This document shows, piece by piece, positions 1 to 5,879 of a stretch of 6,131 nucleotides of DNA. Every line of letters begins with the position of its first letter. Within the stretch, counting starts at the first letter, position 1. A program made the position numbers and the translations under genes. The DNA comes from Ectothiorhodospiraceae bacterium. Its GTDB lineage: Bacteria > Pseudomonadota > Gammaproteobacteria > Nitrococcales > AK92. A model generated the notes under the pieces. It made no database searches. It was not told the origin of the DNA and saw nothing but the letters and a program-made list of their open reading frames with translations. The DNA lies in contig JAJUFY010000140.1 in the NCBI GenBank assembly GCA_029263635.1, positions 1-6,131 on the forward strand. The letters are read 5' to 3'.

Positions 1-679
1 GCTCGGCTATCTGCCGGAGATCCCGCCGGTCTATCCGGAGATGACGGTGGCCGCCTACCTGCGCTATTGCGGCGAGTTGCGGGGCCTGCGGCGGCAGGCC
101 CTGTCGCGGGCGCTGGAACGGGCGCTGGAGCGCTGTCGCCTGGGTCCGGTGCGGCAGCGGCTGATCGGCAACCTCTCGAAGGGCTATGTCCAGCGCATCG
201 GCCTTGCCCAGGCGGTGCTGCACGAGCCCGAGGTGCTGATCCTGGACGAGCCGACGGTCGGGCTCGATCCCCTGCAGACGCGGGAGTTCCGCACGTTGAT
301 CCGTGAGCTGGGCGAAGACCGGGGCATTGTGTTCTCCAGCCACATCCTGCCGGAGATCCGGGCGCTATGCGATCGGGTCCTGATCCTGCGTGACGGCCGT
401 ACGCTGTTCAGCGGCCCGGTGACGGCCGCGGACAGTCGACGGTTTCGCCTGCGCTGTGCGCACGCCCCGGATGCGGCACAGCTTGCCGCACTGCCCGGGG
501 TGACGGCGCTGGAGCCGGCCGCAGACGGCAGCCTGCTGCTGACCCTGGCGGATGAAGCGGCAGCGGCGCAGGTGCAGCAGGCGGTGCTCGCAGCCGGCTG
601 GATGCTGCGCGAATGGGGCCCGGCCCATGACGGCCTGGAACAGCTGCTCGTGACGCTGGTGCACGGAGAGCCGGCATGA
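1..679 (+). CDS. ABC transporter ATP-binding protein, GldA/CcmA-like (5' truncated by window)
   Basis: This is the nucleotide-binding subunit of an ABC-2 type transporter; it hydrolyses ATP in the cytoplasm to drive the permease encoded next. The first complete codon is at base 2, and reading continues in frame with LGYLPEIPPVYPEMTV, the usual Q-loop region of this family (YLPE in place of a Gln). The Walker A motif and the true start therefore lie upstream of the window; the ATG at 41 is internal. Visible motifs are the signature LSKGY (bases 173-187), an LSGGQ variant typical of GldA-like ATPases; Walker B VLILDEP with catalytic Glu at 248-250; the D-loop GLDP; and the switch His in SSHIL at 341-343. 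The last 90 or so residues form a less conserved C-terminal extension. 225 residues are visible. The stop codon overlaps the next start (ATGA, 676-679). The family call is firm; the substrate is unknown. Confidence 0.95.
   Translation, partial: LGYLPEIPPVYPEMTVAAYLRYCGELRGLRRQALSRALERALERCRLGPVRQRLIGNLSKGYVQRIGLAQAVLHEPEVLILDEPTVGLDPLQTREFRTLIRELGEDRGIVFSSHILPEIRALCDRVLILRDGRTLFSGPVTAADSRRFRLRCAHAPDAAQLAALPGVTALEPAADGSLLLTLADEAAAAQVQQAVLAAGWMLREWGPAHDGLEQLLVTLVHGEPA
665..670 (+). promoter_or_regulatory. Ribosome binding site of the permease gene
   Basis: GGAGAG lies five bases before the ATG at 676, inside the last codons of the ATPase gene. It supports that start and the coupled reading of the two genes. 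Confidence 0.6.
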
Positions 680-1422
680 TCGTCCGTATCGCCCGACGCG
701 AGTTCCGCGCCCTGTTCGCCACGCCGCTGCCCTGGCTGTTCCTGGCGCTCGGCCAGTTCCTGCTGGCCTGGCTGTTCCTGACCCTGGTGGAGCAGTACCA
801 GACCAGCTACCAGCCGCTGCTGGTCAAGCTCGATGCCGGCCTTGGCGCCACCGACCTGGTAGCGGTGCCGTTCCTGGCCGATCCGCGGCTGCTCATGCTG
901 CTGCTGCTTGCCGCCGCATTGCTGGCGATGCGCCTGCTGGCCGAGGAGCGGCGCCAGCAGACGCTGCCGCTGCTGCTCGCAGCGCCGGTGTCGGCGACGG
1001 AAATCGTGCTCGGCAAGTACCTGGGCGCGCTCGCCCTAGGACTGCTGCTGGTGGCATTGTGGGGCGGCTTGCCGCTGACCCTGCTGCTGGGCACCGGACT
1101 CGATCTGGGCCGGCTGCTGGCCGCCCTGCTGGGACTGGCGCTGCTGGTCGCCAGCCTGCTGGCCTTTGCGCTGTGGGTATCGGCGCTTGCCAGCCAGCCG
1201 GCAGCTGCCGCGGCGGCGACTTTCGGCGGTGGCCTGCTGCTGATGCTGCTGCAGCGTGACGGTGGACAGGGCATCCTGGCCTACCTGGGCCTCCTCAGCC
1301 ATTACGAGCGTTTCCTCCGCGGCGAGGTCGCCGTGGCCGCGCTGGCTTTCCATGGCGTGCTGATCACGGGCTTCCTGGCGCTGACCGTGCGCCGGCTGGA
1401 TGCCCTGCGGGTGCAGGCATGA
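676..1422 (+). CDS. ABC-2 type transporter permease (GldF-like)
   Basis: This is the membrane-spanning subunit that pairs with the preceding ATPase. The 248-residue protein opens with the amphipathic stretch RIARREFRALFATPLPW, typical of ABC-2 permeases. About six hydrophobic helices follow, at roughly residues 19-38, 72-88, 112-138, 147-171, 176-193 and 217-237. The segment at residues 85-103 (MRLLAEERRQQTLPLLLAA) matches the conserved cytoplasmic coupling region of the GldF/NosY-like group, where MRL-EE-R--GT-E-L--AP is usual; here Gln replaces the common Gly. The start is fixed by the 4-base ATGA overlap with the ATPase and by the GGAGAG upstream. It ends in another ATGA overlap with the GldG-like gene. 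Leucine content, mostly CTG, is very high even for a membrane protein. The role as the transporter pore is well supported; the cargo cannot be told. Confidence 0.92.
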   Translation: MIVRIARREFRALFATPLPWLFLALGQFLLAWLFLTLVEQYQTSYQPLLVKLDAGLGATDLVAVPFLADPRLLMLLLLAAALLAMRLLAEERRQQTLPLLLAAPVSATEIVLGKYLGALALGLLLVALWGGLPLTLLLGTGLDLGRLLAALLGLALLVASLLAFALWVSALASQPAAAAAATFGGGLLLMLLQRDGGQGILAYLGLLSHYERFLRGEVAVAALAFHGVLITGFLALTVRRLDALRVQA

Positions 1423-2732
1423 ACCGTCAAGTTTGGCTGCGCATCAACGGCTGGCTGTTTGTCGCCCTGCTGCTCCTGGTGCTCGGCGGCATCGCCTGGG
1501 CGACCGCTGGCCTGCCGCAGGCCTGGCATTGGGGCGGCACCCTGGCGCGAACCCTGTCGCAGCCATCGCAGCGGCTGCTGGCGGCACTCGAGGGAGAGGT
1601 GACCGCCTATGGCTTTGCCCAGCCCGGGCAACTGGTCTACCGGCATCTCGAGCAGCTGCTTGATCTCTATCACACTCACGCGCCGCAATTCCGCACCGTG
1701 CTGGTCAACCCGGAGACGCGCCCCGATCTGGTGCGCGAACTGGGCGTCGAGCGCGCCGGCGAGGTGGTGCTGGAATACGCCGGCCGCCGGGAGCGGGTGG
1801 CGGTGCCCAGCGAAGCCCGGATAAGCGCGGCGCTGGAGCGGCTGCTGCGCGGGCAGGAGCAGGTTGTCGCCTTCCTCACCGGCCACGGCGAGCGGCATCT
1901 GCTCGGTGAAGCCAACCATGATCTGGGTGCTTTCGGTAAGGCCCTGCGGCAAAAGGGCTACCGGCTGCAGCCGCTGAATCTGATCCGAACGCCGGAATTC
2001 CCCGGCAACATCGCCCTGCTGGTGCTGACGCCGCCACAGACCGAGCTGCTGCCGGGCGAGCAGGCAGCCCTGCGGCGTTACGTGGAAGCTGGCGGTTCGC
2101 TGCTGTGGCTGGGCGATGCCGACGAACAGGCGCCATTCGATTTCCTCGCCGACCAGCTCGGCGTGCGCTGGTATCCGGGCGTCGTTGTCGATCCTCAGGC
2201 TGCCGAGATCCTGGCTGTGGACGACTCGCGGCTGGTGCTGGTCGATCGTTATCCTCGGCATGCCGTCACCGAGCAGCTGCAGGCGCCGGTGCTGCTGGTG
2301 CAGGCGGCTGCCTTGGCGCCGCCGGCGGCCGGCTGGGACGTGCAGCCGCTGCTGGAGCCGACGGCCGGACAAGCTCTGGTGGAGAGCTATCCTGACGGTA
2401 GGCCGCAGGCGCCAGCGGACGCGCTGCTGGGTCTCGCCCTCAGCCGACGGGTCGCCGGTCGCGAGCAGCGTGTCGCCATCATCGGCGACGGCGACTTCCT
2501 GGCCAACAGCTACATCGGCAACGGCGCCAATCTGCTGCTGGGGTTGAACCTGATCGACTGGCTGACCCGTTCCGAGCCGTTCCTGGACAGCTATACCCGC
2601 CCCGTACCGGATCAGCTCATCGTGCTGAGCCGCGGGCAGACCATCGCGCTTGCCGGCGGCCTGCTGCTGGTGCTGCCGGTTAGCTTCCTCGGCATGGCGG
2701 CCTGGTGCTGGTGGAGGAGACGTCAGGGCTGA
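1419..2732 (+). CDS. GldG-like ABC transporter auxiliary protein
   Basis: This is a membrane-anchored accessory protein of the GldG / ABC_transp_aux family, which is regularly encoded beside GldA/GldF-type ABC genes. The 437-residue protein has a transmembrane helix at about residues 12-30, a large domain presumably outside the cytoplasm, and a second helix at about 408-429 followed by the positive tail WWRRRQG. Family hallmarks are a thioredoxin-like segment near 55-130 (VTAYGFAQPGQ, then FRTVLVNPE), the motif FLTGHGE at 152-158, and a GATase-like fold with LLVLTPPQTELLPGEQAALRR (199-219, shown here minus its first residue in the family consensus) and IGDGDFLANS at 355-364. No catalytic triad is evident, so a binding or scaffold role is likelier than an enzyme. 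It starts within the ATGA overlap with the permease and has no good ribosome site of its own, suggesting translational coupling. It is at the short end for the family. What it binds is unknown. Confidence 0.88.
   Translation: MNRQVWLRINGWLFVALLLLVLGGIAWATAGLPQAWHWGGTLARTLSQPSQRLLAALEGEVTAYGFAQPGQLVYRHLEQLLDLYHTHAPQFRTVLVNPETRPDLVRELGVERAGEVVLEYAGRRERVAVPSEARISAALERLLRGQEQVVAFLTGHGERHLLGEANHDLGAFGKALRQKGYRLQPLNLIRTPEFPGNIALLVLTPPQTELLPGEQAALRRYVEAGGSLLWLGDADEQAPFDFLADQLGVRWYPGVVVDPQAAEILAVDDSRLVLVDRYPRHAVTEQLQAPVLLVQAAALAPPAAGWDVQPLLEPTAGQALVESYPDGRPQAPADALLGLALSRRVAGREQRVAIIGDGDFLANSYIGNGANLLLGLNLIDWLTRSEPFLDSYTRPVPDQLIVLSRGQTIALAGGLLLVLPVSFLGMAAWCWWRRRQG
2713..2719 (+). promoter_or_regulatory. 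Ribosome binding site favouring the ATG at 2732
   Basis: GGAGGAG sits 12 bases before the ATG at 2732. It is downstream of the alternative in-frame GTG at 2705, so it can serve only the ATG. The spacing is slightly long. Confidence 0.5.
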
Positions 2733-3523
2733 TGCGCGGCCGGCTGCTGCTCAACGTTCTCTTGCTGGTCTGCGCGGCCACGCTCGGCGGCTGGATCTAC
2801 CAGCGCGGCAGCAGCGACGCGGCCCATCAGCGTCTGGCGGCGATTGATCCGCTGACGGTACGGCGCATCGAGGTTACCCGCGCCGATGCCGAGCAGCTGG
2901 TGCTGGTGCGGCGCAGTGCCGACGACTGGCAGCTGCTAAAGCCGCAGGTGCTCCCGGCGAGCGGTTATCATCTCGACTTGCTGCTGGCTTTTCTGCAGGC
3001 ACCGGTGGCAGCCCGCTATCCGAGCACGGAAGTGGATCTCGCCGCCGTCGGGCTGGCGCAGCCGCGGCTGGTGCTGAGGGTCGATAGCCAGGACTTCGCG
3101 TTCGGCAGCCTCGACCCGCTGCAGCAGCGCCGCTATCTGCGGCATGGCGACGAGGTGCTGCTGGTGCGCGAAGGGGTGTCGGCGATCCTGGCTTCGCCCT
3201 GGTGGAATTTCATCGATCGCCGGCTGCTGCCGGCGGGCGAGCCGAGGGCGCTGCATTTTGCCGATGGCCATGTACGCGTACTCGATCCGCCGTTACAGCG
3301 ACTGTGGCAGCAGGCCAGCGCCAGCATCGTCCGGCCGCTGGCGGCGGGTGTCGCCGGTGAGGCACTTGCCCTGGAGTTGCGCAGCGGCGAGCGGATCGAC
3401 TGGCAGTGGCTGGGCGGCGGGCAGCCGCGGCTGCTGCGGCCCGAGCTGGGGCTGGAATACCAGCTCCCGCCCGGGCTGCTGGAGGCGCTGCTGGGTCGAG
3501 AGCCAGAGAAGAAGGCGCTGTAG
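2732..3523 (+). CDS. DUF4340 domain-containing membrane-anchored protein
   Basis: This is a 263-residue protein of the DUF4340 family, which is commonly the last member of ABC/GldG gene clusters; its biochemical function is not known. It has one N-terminal helix (residues 5-23, LLLNVLLLVCAATLGGWIY), most likely an uncleaved anchor, with the rest in the periplasm. Family-like features are ADDWQLLKP (63-71), the GLAQPRLVLRV block (107-117), FGSLDPLQQRRYLRHGDEV (124-142) and VREGVSAILASPWWNFIDRRL (145-165, with the conserved WWNFIDRRLL end). I chose ATG 2732 because it overlaps the GldG stop by one base (TGATG), follows a GGAGGAG sequence and puts the anchor at the very N-terminus. A GTG at 2705 would add nine residues. 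A periplasmic partner role for the transporter is an inference from position alone. Confidence 0.82.
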   Translation: MRGRLLLNVLLLVCAATLGGWIYQRGSSDAAHQRLAAIDPLTVRRIEVTRADAEQLVLVRRSADDWQLLKPQVLPASGYHLDLLLAFLQAPVAARYPSTEVDLAAVGLAQPRLVLRVDSQDFAFGSLDPLQQRRYLRHGDEVLLVREGVSAILASPWWNFIDRRLLPAGEPRALHFADGHVRVLDPPLQRLWQQASASIVRPLAAGVAGEALALELRSGERIDWQWLGGGQPRLLRPELGLEYQLPPGLLEALLGREPEKKAL

Positions 3524-3547
3524 GACAAATTGCGCCGTGTGCGGGAT

Positions 3548-3570
3548 GCGCGTCTTCGGCGAAAGTGCGC
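3548..3570 (+). terminator. Imperfect hairpin after the ABC operon, possible terminator
   Basis: GCGCGTCTTC (3548-3557) pairs with GAAAGTGCGC (3561-3570) around a GGC loop. The ten pairs include two G-T wobbles and one C-A mismatch. It starts 24 bases after the DUF4340 stop codon. No T-run follows, so it is not a standard intrinsic terminator; it may protect the mRNA 3' end or be incidental in G+C-rich DNA. Confidence 0.3.
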
Positions 3571-3591
3571 GGGGCGTTACCGCTGCTCCAC

Positions 3592-3618
3592 TTGGCCGGC
3601 GCTTTTCCATGCTATTGC
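3592..3618 (+). promoter_or_regulatory. Weak candidate promoter for mutM
   Basis: TTGGCC (3592-3597) and TATTGC (3613-3618), the latter preceded by an extended TGC, are 15 bases apart in the only A+T-richer part of the gap before mutM. Both hexamers and the spacing are poor matches to a sigma-70 site. It is listed because mutM follows a 119-base gap and may need its own promoter. Confidence 0.18.
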
Positions 3619-3630
3619 CGTTGCTGAAAC

Positions 3631-3634
3631 AGGA
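3631..3634 (+). promoter_or_regulatory. Ribosome binding site of mutM
   Basis: AGGA ends eight bases before the ATG at 3643, a normal spacing. The resulting protein begins exactly at the catalytic N-terminal Pro after Met removal. Confidence 0.55.
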
Positions 3635-3642
3635 TCCGCATC

Positions 3643-4458
3643 ATGCCCGAATTGCCGGAAGTCGAAACCACGCGCCGGGGCATCGCTCCGTACATTGAGG
3701 GACGCGAGGTGGTGGCGGTCACGGTTCGCGAACCGCGGCTGCGCTGGCCGGTGCCGCCGACGCTGGCAACCGAACTGGCCGGGCAGACCGTGCAGCGCCT
3801 GGAACGGCGGGCCAAGTATCTGCTGTTCCGGACGGCAGCCGGCACCATGATCCTGCATCTGGGCATGTCCGGCAGCCTGCGCATCCTGCTCAGCCCGCAA
3901 CCGCCGGGCCGGCATGAGCATGTCGACATCGCCGTGGCCGGTGGCGCCCTGCTGCGCTATCAGGATCCGCGCCGCTTTGGCAGCATCCACTGGACCGAGG
4001 ATGATCCGCTCGCCCATCCCTTGCTCGCTCACCTCGGGCCCGAGCCGCTGGGGCCGGAATTCGATGGCGACTATCTGTTCCGTCGCTCCCGGGGCCGGAC
4101 CATGCCGGTGAAGGCGTTTCTGATGGATGCCCAGGTGGTGGTCGGCGTCGGCAACATCTACGCCAACGAAGCCCTGCACCGGGCCGGCATCCTGCCGGCC
4201 CGGCCGGCCGGCAAGATTGGTTTGGAGCGTTACCGGCGCCTGGCCGAGGCGGTGAAAGAGGTGCTGGCGTCGGCGATCAGGGCCGGCGGCACCACGCTGC
4301 GTGATTTCGTCAGCGGTGAAGGCAAGCCTGGTTATTTCAGCCAGCAGCTGCACGTCTACGGCCGCGCCGGCGAGCCCTGTTTCCAGTGCGGCCAGCCGCT
4401 GCGGGGCAGCCGGCTCGGCCAGCGGGCGACGTATTACTGCGGCCGCTGCCAGCGCTAG
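3643..4458 (+). CDS. mutM: Formamidopyrimidine-DNA glycosylase / AP lyase (Fpg)
   Basis: Fpg removes 8-oxoguanine and ring-opened purines opposite C from DNA and then cleaves the abasic site by beta,delta-elimination. It is the bacterial first defence against oxidised guanine. The 271-residue product is full length (E. coli has 269). After Met removal the N-terminus is PELPEVETT, giving the catalytic Pro and the adjacent general-acid Glu. Lys58 in RRAKYLLF matches the essential Lys57 of the mature enzyme. Met75, Arg110 and Phe112 (LGMSG and DPRRFG) match the intercalating triad. Asn171 in VGVGNIYANEAL and the loop GGTTLRDF are conserved. The C-terminal zinc finger is intact, with Cys246, Cys249, Cys266 and Cys269 and the DNA-binding Arg261 in GQRATYYC. 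No damage or truncation is seen. It is convergent with greB and is probably transcribed separately from the ABC operon. Confidence 0.98.
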   Translation: MPELPEVETTRRGIAPYIEGREVVAVTVREPRLRWPVPPTLATELAGQTVQRLERRAKYLLFRTAAGTMILHLGMSGSLRILLSPQPPGRHEHVDIAVAGGALLRYQDPRRFGSIHWTEDDPLAHPLLAHLGPEPLGPEFDGDYLFRRSRGRTMPVKAFLMDAQVVVGVGNIYANEALHRAGILPARPAGKIGLERYRRLAEAVKEVLASAIRAGGTTLRDFVSGEGKPGYFSQQLHVYGRAGEPCFQCGQPLRGSRLGQRATYYCGRCQR

Positions 4459-4461
4459 CAG

Positions 4462-4495
4462 CCGGCAGGACAGGCCTCAGTCCTCGAACGGCCGG
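4462..4495. terminator. Imperfect hairpin at the mutM/greB convergent junction
   Basis: CCGGC-AGGAC (4462-4471) can pair with GTCCT (4480-4484) and GCCGG (4491-4495), giving two 5-bp stems with an 8-base loop and a 6-base bulge on one side. It spans the 18-base gap between the two stop codons and enters the end of greB. There is no T-run on either strand, so it is only a possible bidirectional transcript end. Confidence 0.28.
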
Positions 4496-4986
4496 TAACT
4501 GATCTCGACCACGTAATAGACCGCTTCGCCGGCCGGCAGGCGGACACGGACTTCGTCGTCCACGGCTTTTTTCAGGACGGCGCGTCCCAGCGGCGAGTCG
4601 ATGCTGATCCAGCCCTTGGCGGGGTCGAATTCGTCGGGGCCGACGATGCGGTAGGCGTGCAGGTTGCCGGCCTCGTCTTCGAGCCGGAACCAGGCACCGA
4701 AGTAGATGCGGCTCTGGTCGGCCGGCAACTGGTCGACCACGACCATGCCGTCCAGGCGTTTGGTCAGGAACCGCACCCGGCTGTCGATCTCGCGCAGCCG
4801 CTTCTTGCCGTAGGTATATTCGGCGTTCTCCGAGCGATCGCCCTGAGCGGCTGCCTCGGCGACGGCGGCGGTAACCCGAGGCCGCTCGACTTTCCAGAGG
4901 TAGGTGAGTTCCTCCTGCAGACGGCGATAGCCTTCCGGCGTAATGTACTTGGAGCTTGGCGGCCGGGGCGGACGATAGCGTGCCAT
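4477..4986 (-). CDS. greB: Transcription elongation factor GreB
   Basis: GreB enters the RNA polymerase secondary channel and stimulates cleavage of backtracked RNA, including long 3' ends, to rescue arrested complexes. The 169-residue protein has the N-terminal coiled coil (about residues 16-88) and the C-terminal globular domain (about 95-166). The acidic tip GDRSENAEY carries Asp50 and Glu53, equivalent to Asp41 and Glu44 of E. coli, which coordinate catalytic magnesium. The motif YGKKRLREIDSRVRFLTKRL (59-78) is a strong GreB, rather than GreA, marker; so are FGAWFRLEDE and ISIDSPLGRA. A basic, proline-rich MARYRPPRPPSS extension precedes the coil; similar RYRPP starts occur in pseudomonad-like GreB. 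The start at 4986 has an AAGG site six bases upstream, which overlaps the stop codon of the lipoprotein gene. Confidence 0.97.
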   Translation of the reverse strand: MARYRPPRPPSSKYITPEGYRRLQEELTYLWKVERPRVTAAVAEAAAQGDRSENAEYTYGKKRLREIDSRVRFLTKRLDGMVVVDQLPADQSRIYFGAWFRLEDEAGNLHAYRIVGPDEFDPAKGWISIDSPLGRAVLKKAVDDEVRVRLPAGEAVYYVVEISYRPFED

Positions 4987-4992
4987 GGCGAA

Positions 4993-4996
4993 CCTT
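4993..4996 (-). promoter_or_regulatory. Ribosome binding site of greB overlapping the upstream stop codon
   Basis: On the minus strand the sequence reads TAAGGTTCGCCATG. The TAA ends the lipoprotein gene and its two A bases are the start of the AAGG site for greB, six bases from the ATG. Ribosomes finishing the first gene are thus placed to start the second. Confidence 0.65.
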
Positions 4997-5486
4997 ACTG
5001 GATCGGGAAGCAGAACGGGCCGTCCTCGCCCTTGCTCTTGACCGGCGCCCGCAGCAGGACCTGCGAGCTGCGCTCGGCCAGCGGTCCGTCGAGCTGACGG
5101 ACGTGAGCGGTGCAGGGGCGGTCGCCCTCGGTGCTGATGGATACCGCATAGCTCGCGCCCGGGACCGGCTCGAACGAGGCCAGCACGTCGCAGTAGCGCG
5201 GCGGCGTGGTGTTGGGCACCAGATGGCGGACCTGGAAGGCGAGCAGTCGGCCGGCCGGGACTCGCACGCTGCGCTCCTCGCCGATCAGCAGTGCCGGCAG
5301 GTGCCGGCGGCCGGTGCAGGCGGCGGCGTCCTCGAACAGCGCCACTTCGGTACGGCCGGCCGTGGCGTTGCGAAAGAGGACCTCGGCGGTGGCGCCAGCG
5401 GCCGGCTCCTGATACGGCAGCTTAGTTGCCGGCGAGCAGGCGGCCAGCACGAGCAGCAACGCGGCGACAGGGATGATCTTGGACAT
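4995..5486 (-). CDS. Small predicted lipoprotein, function unknown
   Basis: I do not recognise the family. The 163-residue product has a short lipoprotein signal peptide: MSK, a hydrophobic core at residues 4-14, and the lipobox LAAC with lipidated Cys17. Ser follows at +2, so the usual sorting rule predicts the outer membrane, facing the periplasm. The mature part contains four more cysteines (57, 99, 125, 159), enough for two disulfides. The alternating pattern (TAEVLFRNAT, TEVALFED, ERSVRVPAGRLLAFQV, GASYAVSIS, CTAHVRQL) suggests a small beta-sandwich domain. I chose ATG 5486 because AGGAG lies eight bases upstream and the signal peptide then starts at residue 1; an in-frame ATG at 5519 would add eleven non-hydrophobic residues. 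It lies 75 bases after the ferredoxin gene and 8 bases before greB. No enzyme motif is visible. Confidence 0.8.
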   Translation of the reverse strand: MSKIIPVAALLLVLAACSPATKLPYQEPAAGATAEVLFRNATAGRTEVALFEDAAACTGRRHLPALLIGEERSVRVPAGRLLAFQVRHLVPNTTPPRYCDVLASFEPVPGASYAVSISTEGDRPCTAHVRQLDGPLAERSSQVLLRAPVKSKGEDGPFCFPIQ

Positions 5487-5494
5487 TGAGCGGG

Positions 5495-5499
5495 CTCCT
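5495..5499 (-). promoter_or_regulatory. Ribosome binding site of the lipoprotein gene
   Basis: AGGAG on the minus strand, eight bases before the ATG at 5486. It is the best Shine-Dalgarno match in the minus-strand run and decides between the two possible starts (5486 against 5519). Confidence 0.7.
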
Positions 5500-5561
5500 G
5501 CAATCGGTTGGTGTGTCATGGCGGCGCGCCGTACGTTCTCCAGGAGCGGTTGCTGCCCGGC

Positions 5562-5822
5562 TTACGACGCCTCGGCTGCCTGAGTCAGGCGCAGAAACTT
5601 CGCGTACAGCTGTTCCTGCGTCTCCGGCCGGTCAGGGTCGAGCGGGATGCACTCGACCGGGCAGACCTGCTGGCATTGCGGCGCGTCGAAGTGGCCGACG
5701 CACTGCGTGCAGCGGTCCGGATCGATCTGGTAGATCTCCGGTCCCTGCGAGATCGCCTCATTGGGGCAGACCGGCTCGCAGACATCGCAGTTGATGCATT
5801 CGTCGGTGATGATCAGGGACAT
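5562..5822 (-). CDS. 2[4Fe-4S] ferredoxin, Allochromatium (Alvin) / YfhL type
   Basis: This is a low-potential electron carrier of the cytoplasm with two [4Fe-4S] clusters. The 86-residue protein has nine cysteines, at residues 9, 12, 15, 19, 38, 41, 50, 54 and 58. Without Met these fall at 8, 11, 14, 18, 37, 40, 49, 53 and 57, as in the Allochromatium vinosum ferredoxin. By that model one cluster uses 9, 12, 15 and 54, the other uses 19, 38, 41 and 50, and Cys58 is free. The eight-residue insertion between Cys41 and Cys50 (VGHFDAPQ) and a C-terminal helix of about 20 residues (ETQEQLYAKFLRLTQAAEA) are diagnostic of the group. Such genes often sit next to coaD in gammaproteobacteria; the partner is not established here. 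No clear ribosome binding site precedes the ATG. In Pseudomonas it may be labelled fdx or fdxA; I leave the symbol blank. Confidence 0.95.
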   Translation of the reverse strand: MSLIITDECINCDVCEPVCPNEAISQGPEIYQIDPDRCTQCVGHFDAPQCQQVCPVECIPLDPDRPETQEQLYAKFLRLTQAAEAS

Positions 5823-5879
5823 GGCATGGCATCGGCGGCGGAGCTACGGCCTTGGACCCTGACCGCGCCGCAAAGTTTG

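Noticed and set aside
41..43. ATG at 41 as the start of the ABC ATPase
   Set aside because: The frame is open to the window edge and the preceding codons encode the conserved Q-loop region. A start here would leave an ATPase without Walker A.
898..1250. Repeated CTGCTG runs in the permease gene
   Set aside because: They are Leu codons of membrane helices with strong CTG preference, not a tandem repeat.
1302..2372. A 356-codon open frame on the minus strand opposite the permease end and the GldG-like gene
   Set aside because: Over the GldG-like gene its codons align exactly with the sense codons, so a stop would need sense TTA, CTA or TCA, which are rare in this G+C-rich DNA. The translation is rich in Gln, Arg and His with no domain, while the sense strand encodes a clear family protein.
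3577..4353. A 258-codon open frame on the minus strand opposite mutM
   Set aside because: It is the same codon-aligned antisense shadow, over a fully conserved mutM.
4337..5149. A 270-codon minus-strand frame overlapping greB and the lipoprotein gene
   Set aside because: It is an Arg/Ala/Gly-rich out-of-frame shadow of two better supported genes on the same strand.
4956..5489. A plus-strand 177-codon frame opposite the lipoprotein gene
   Set aside because: It has no ribosome site, membrane segment or motif. The minus-strand frame has a signal peptide, lipobox and ribosome site.
5522..5529. GGCGCGCC palindrome between the ferredoxin and lipoprotein genes
   Set aside because: An 8-base G+C palindrome is expected by chance in DNA of this composition, and no second copy or flanking stem makes it an operator or terminator.
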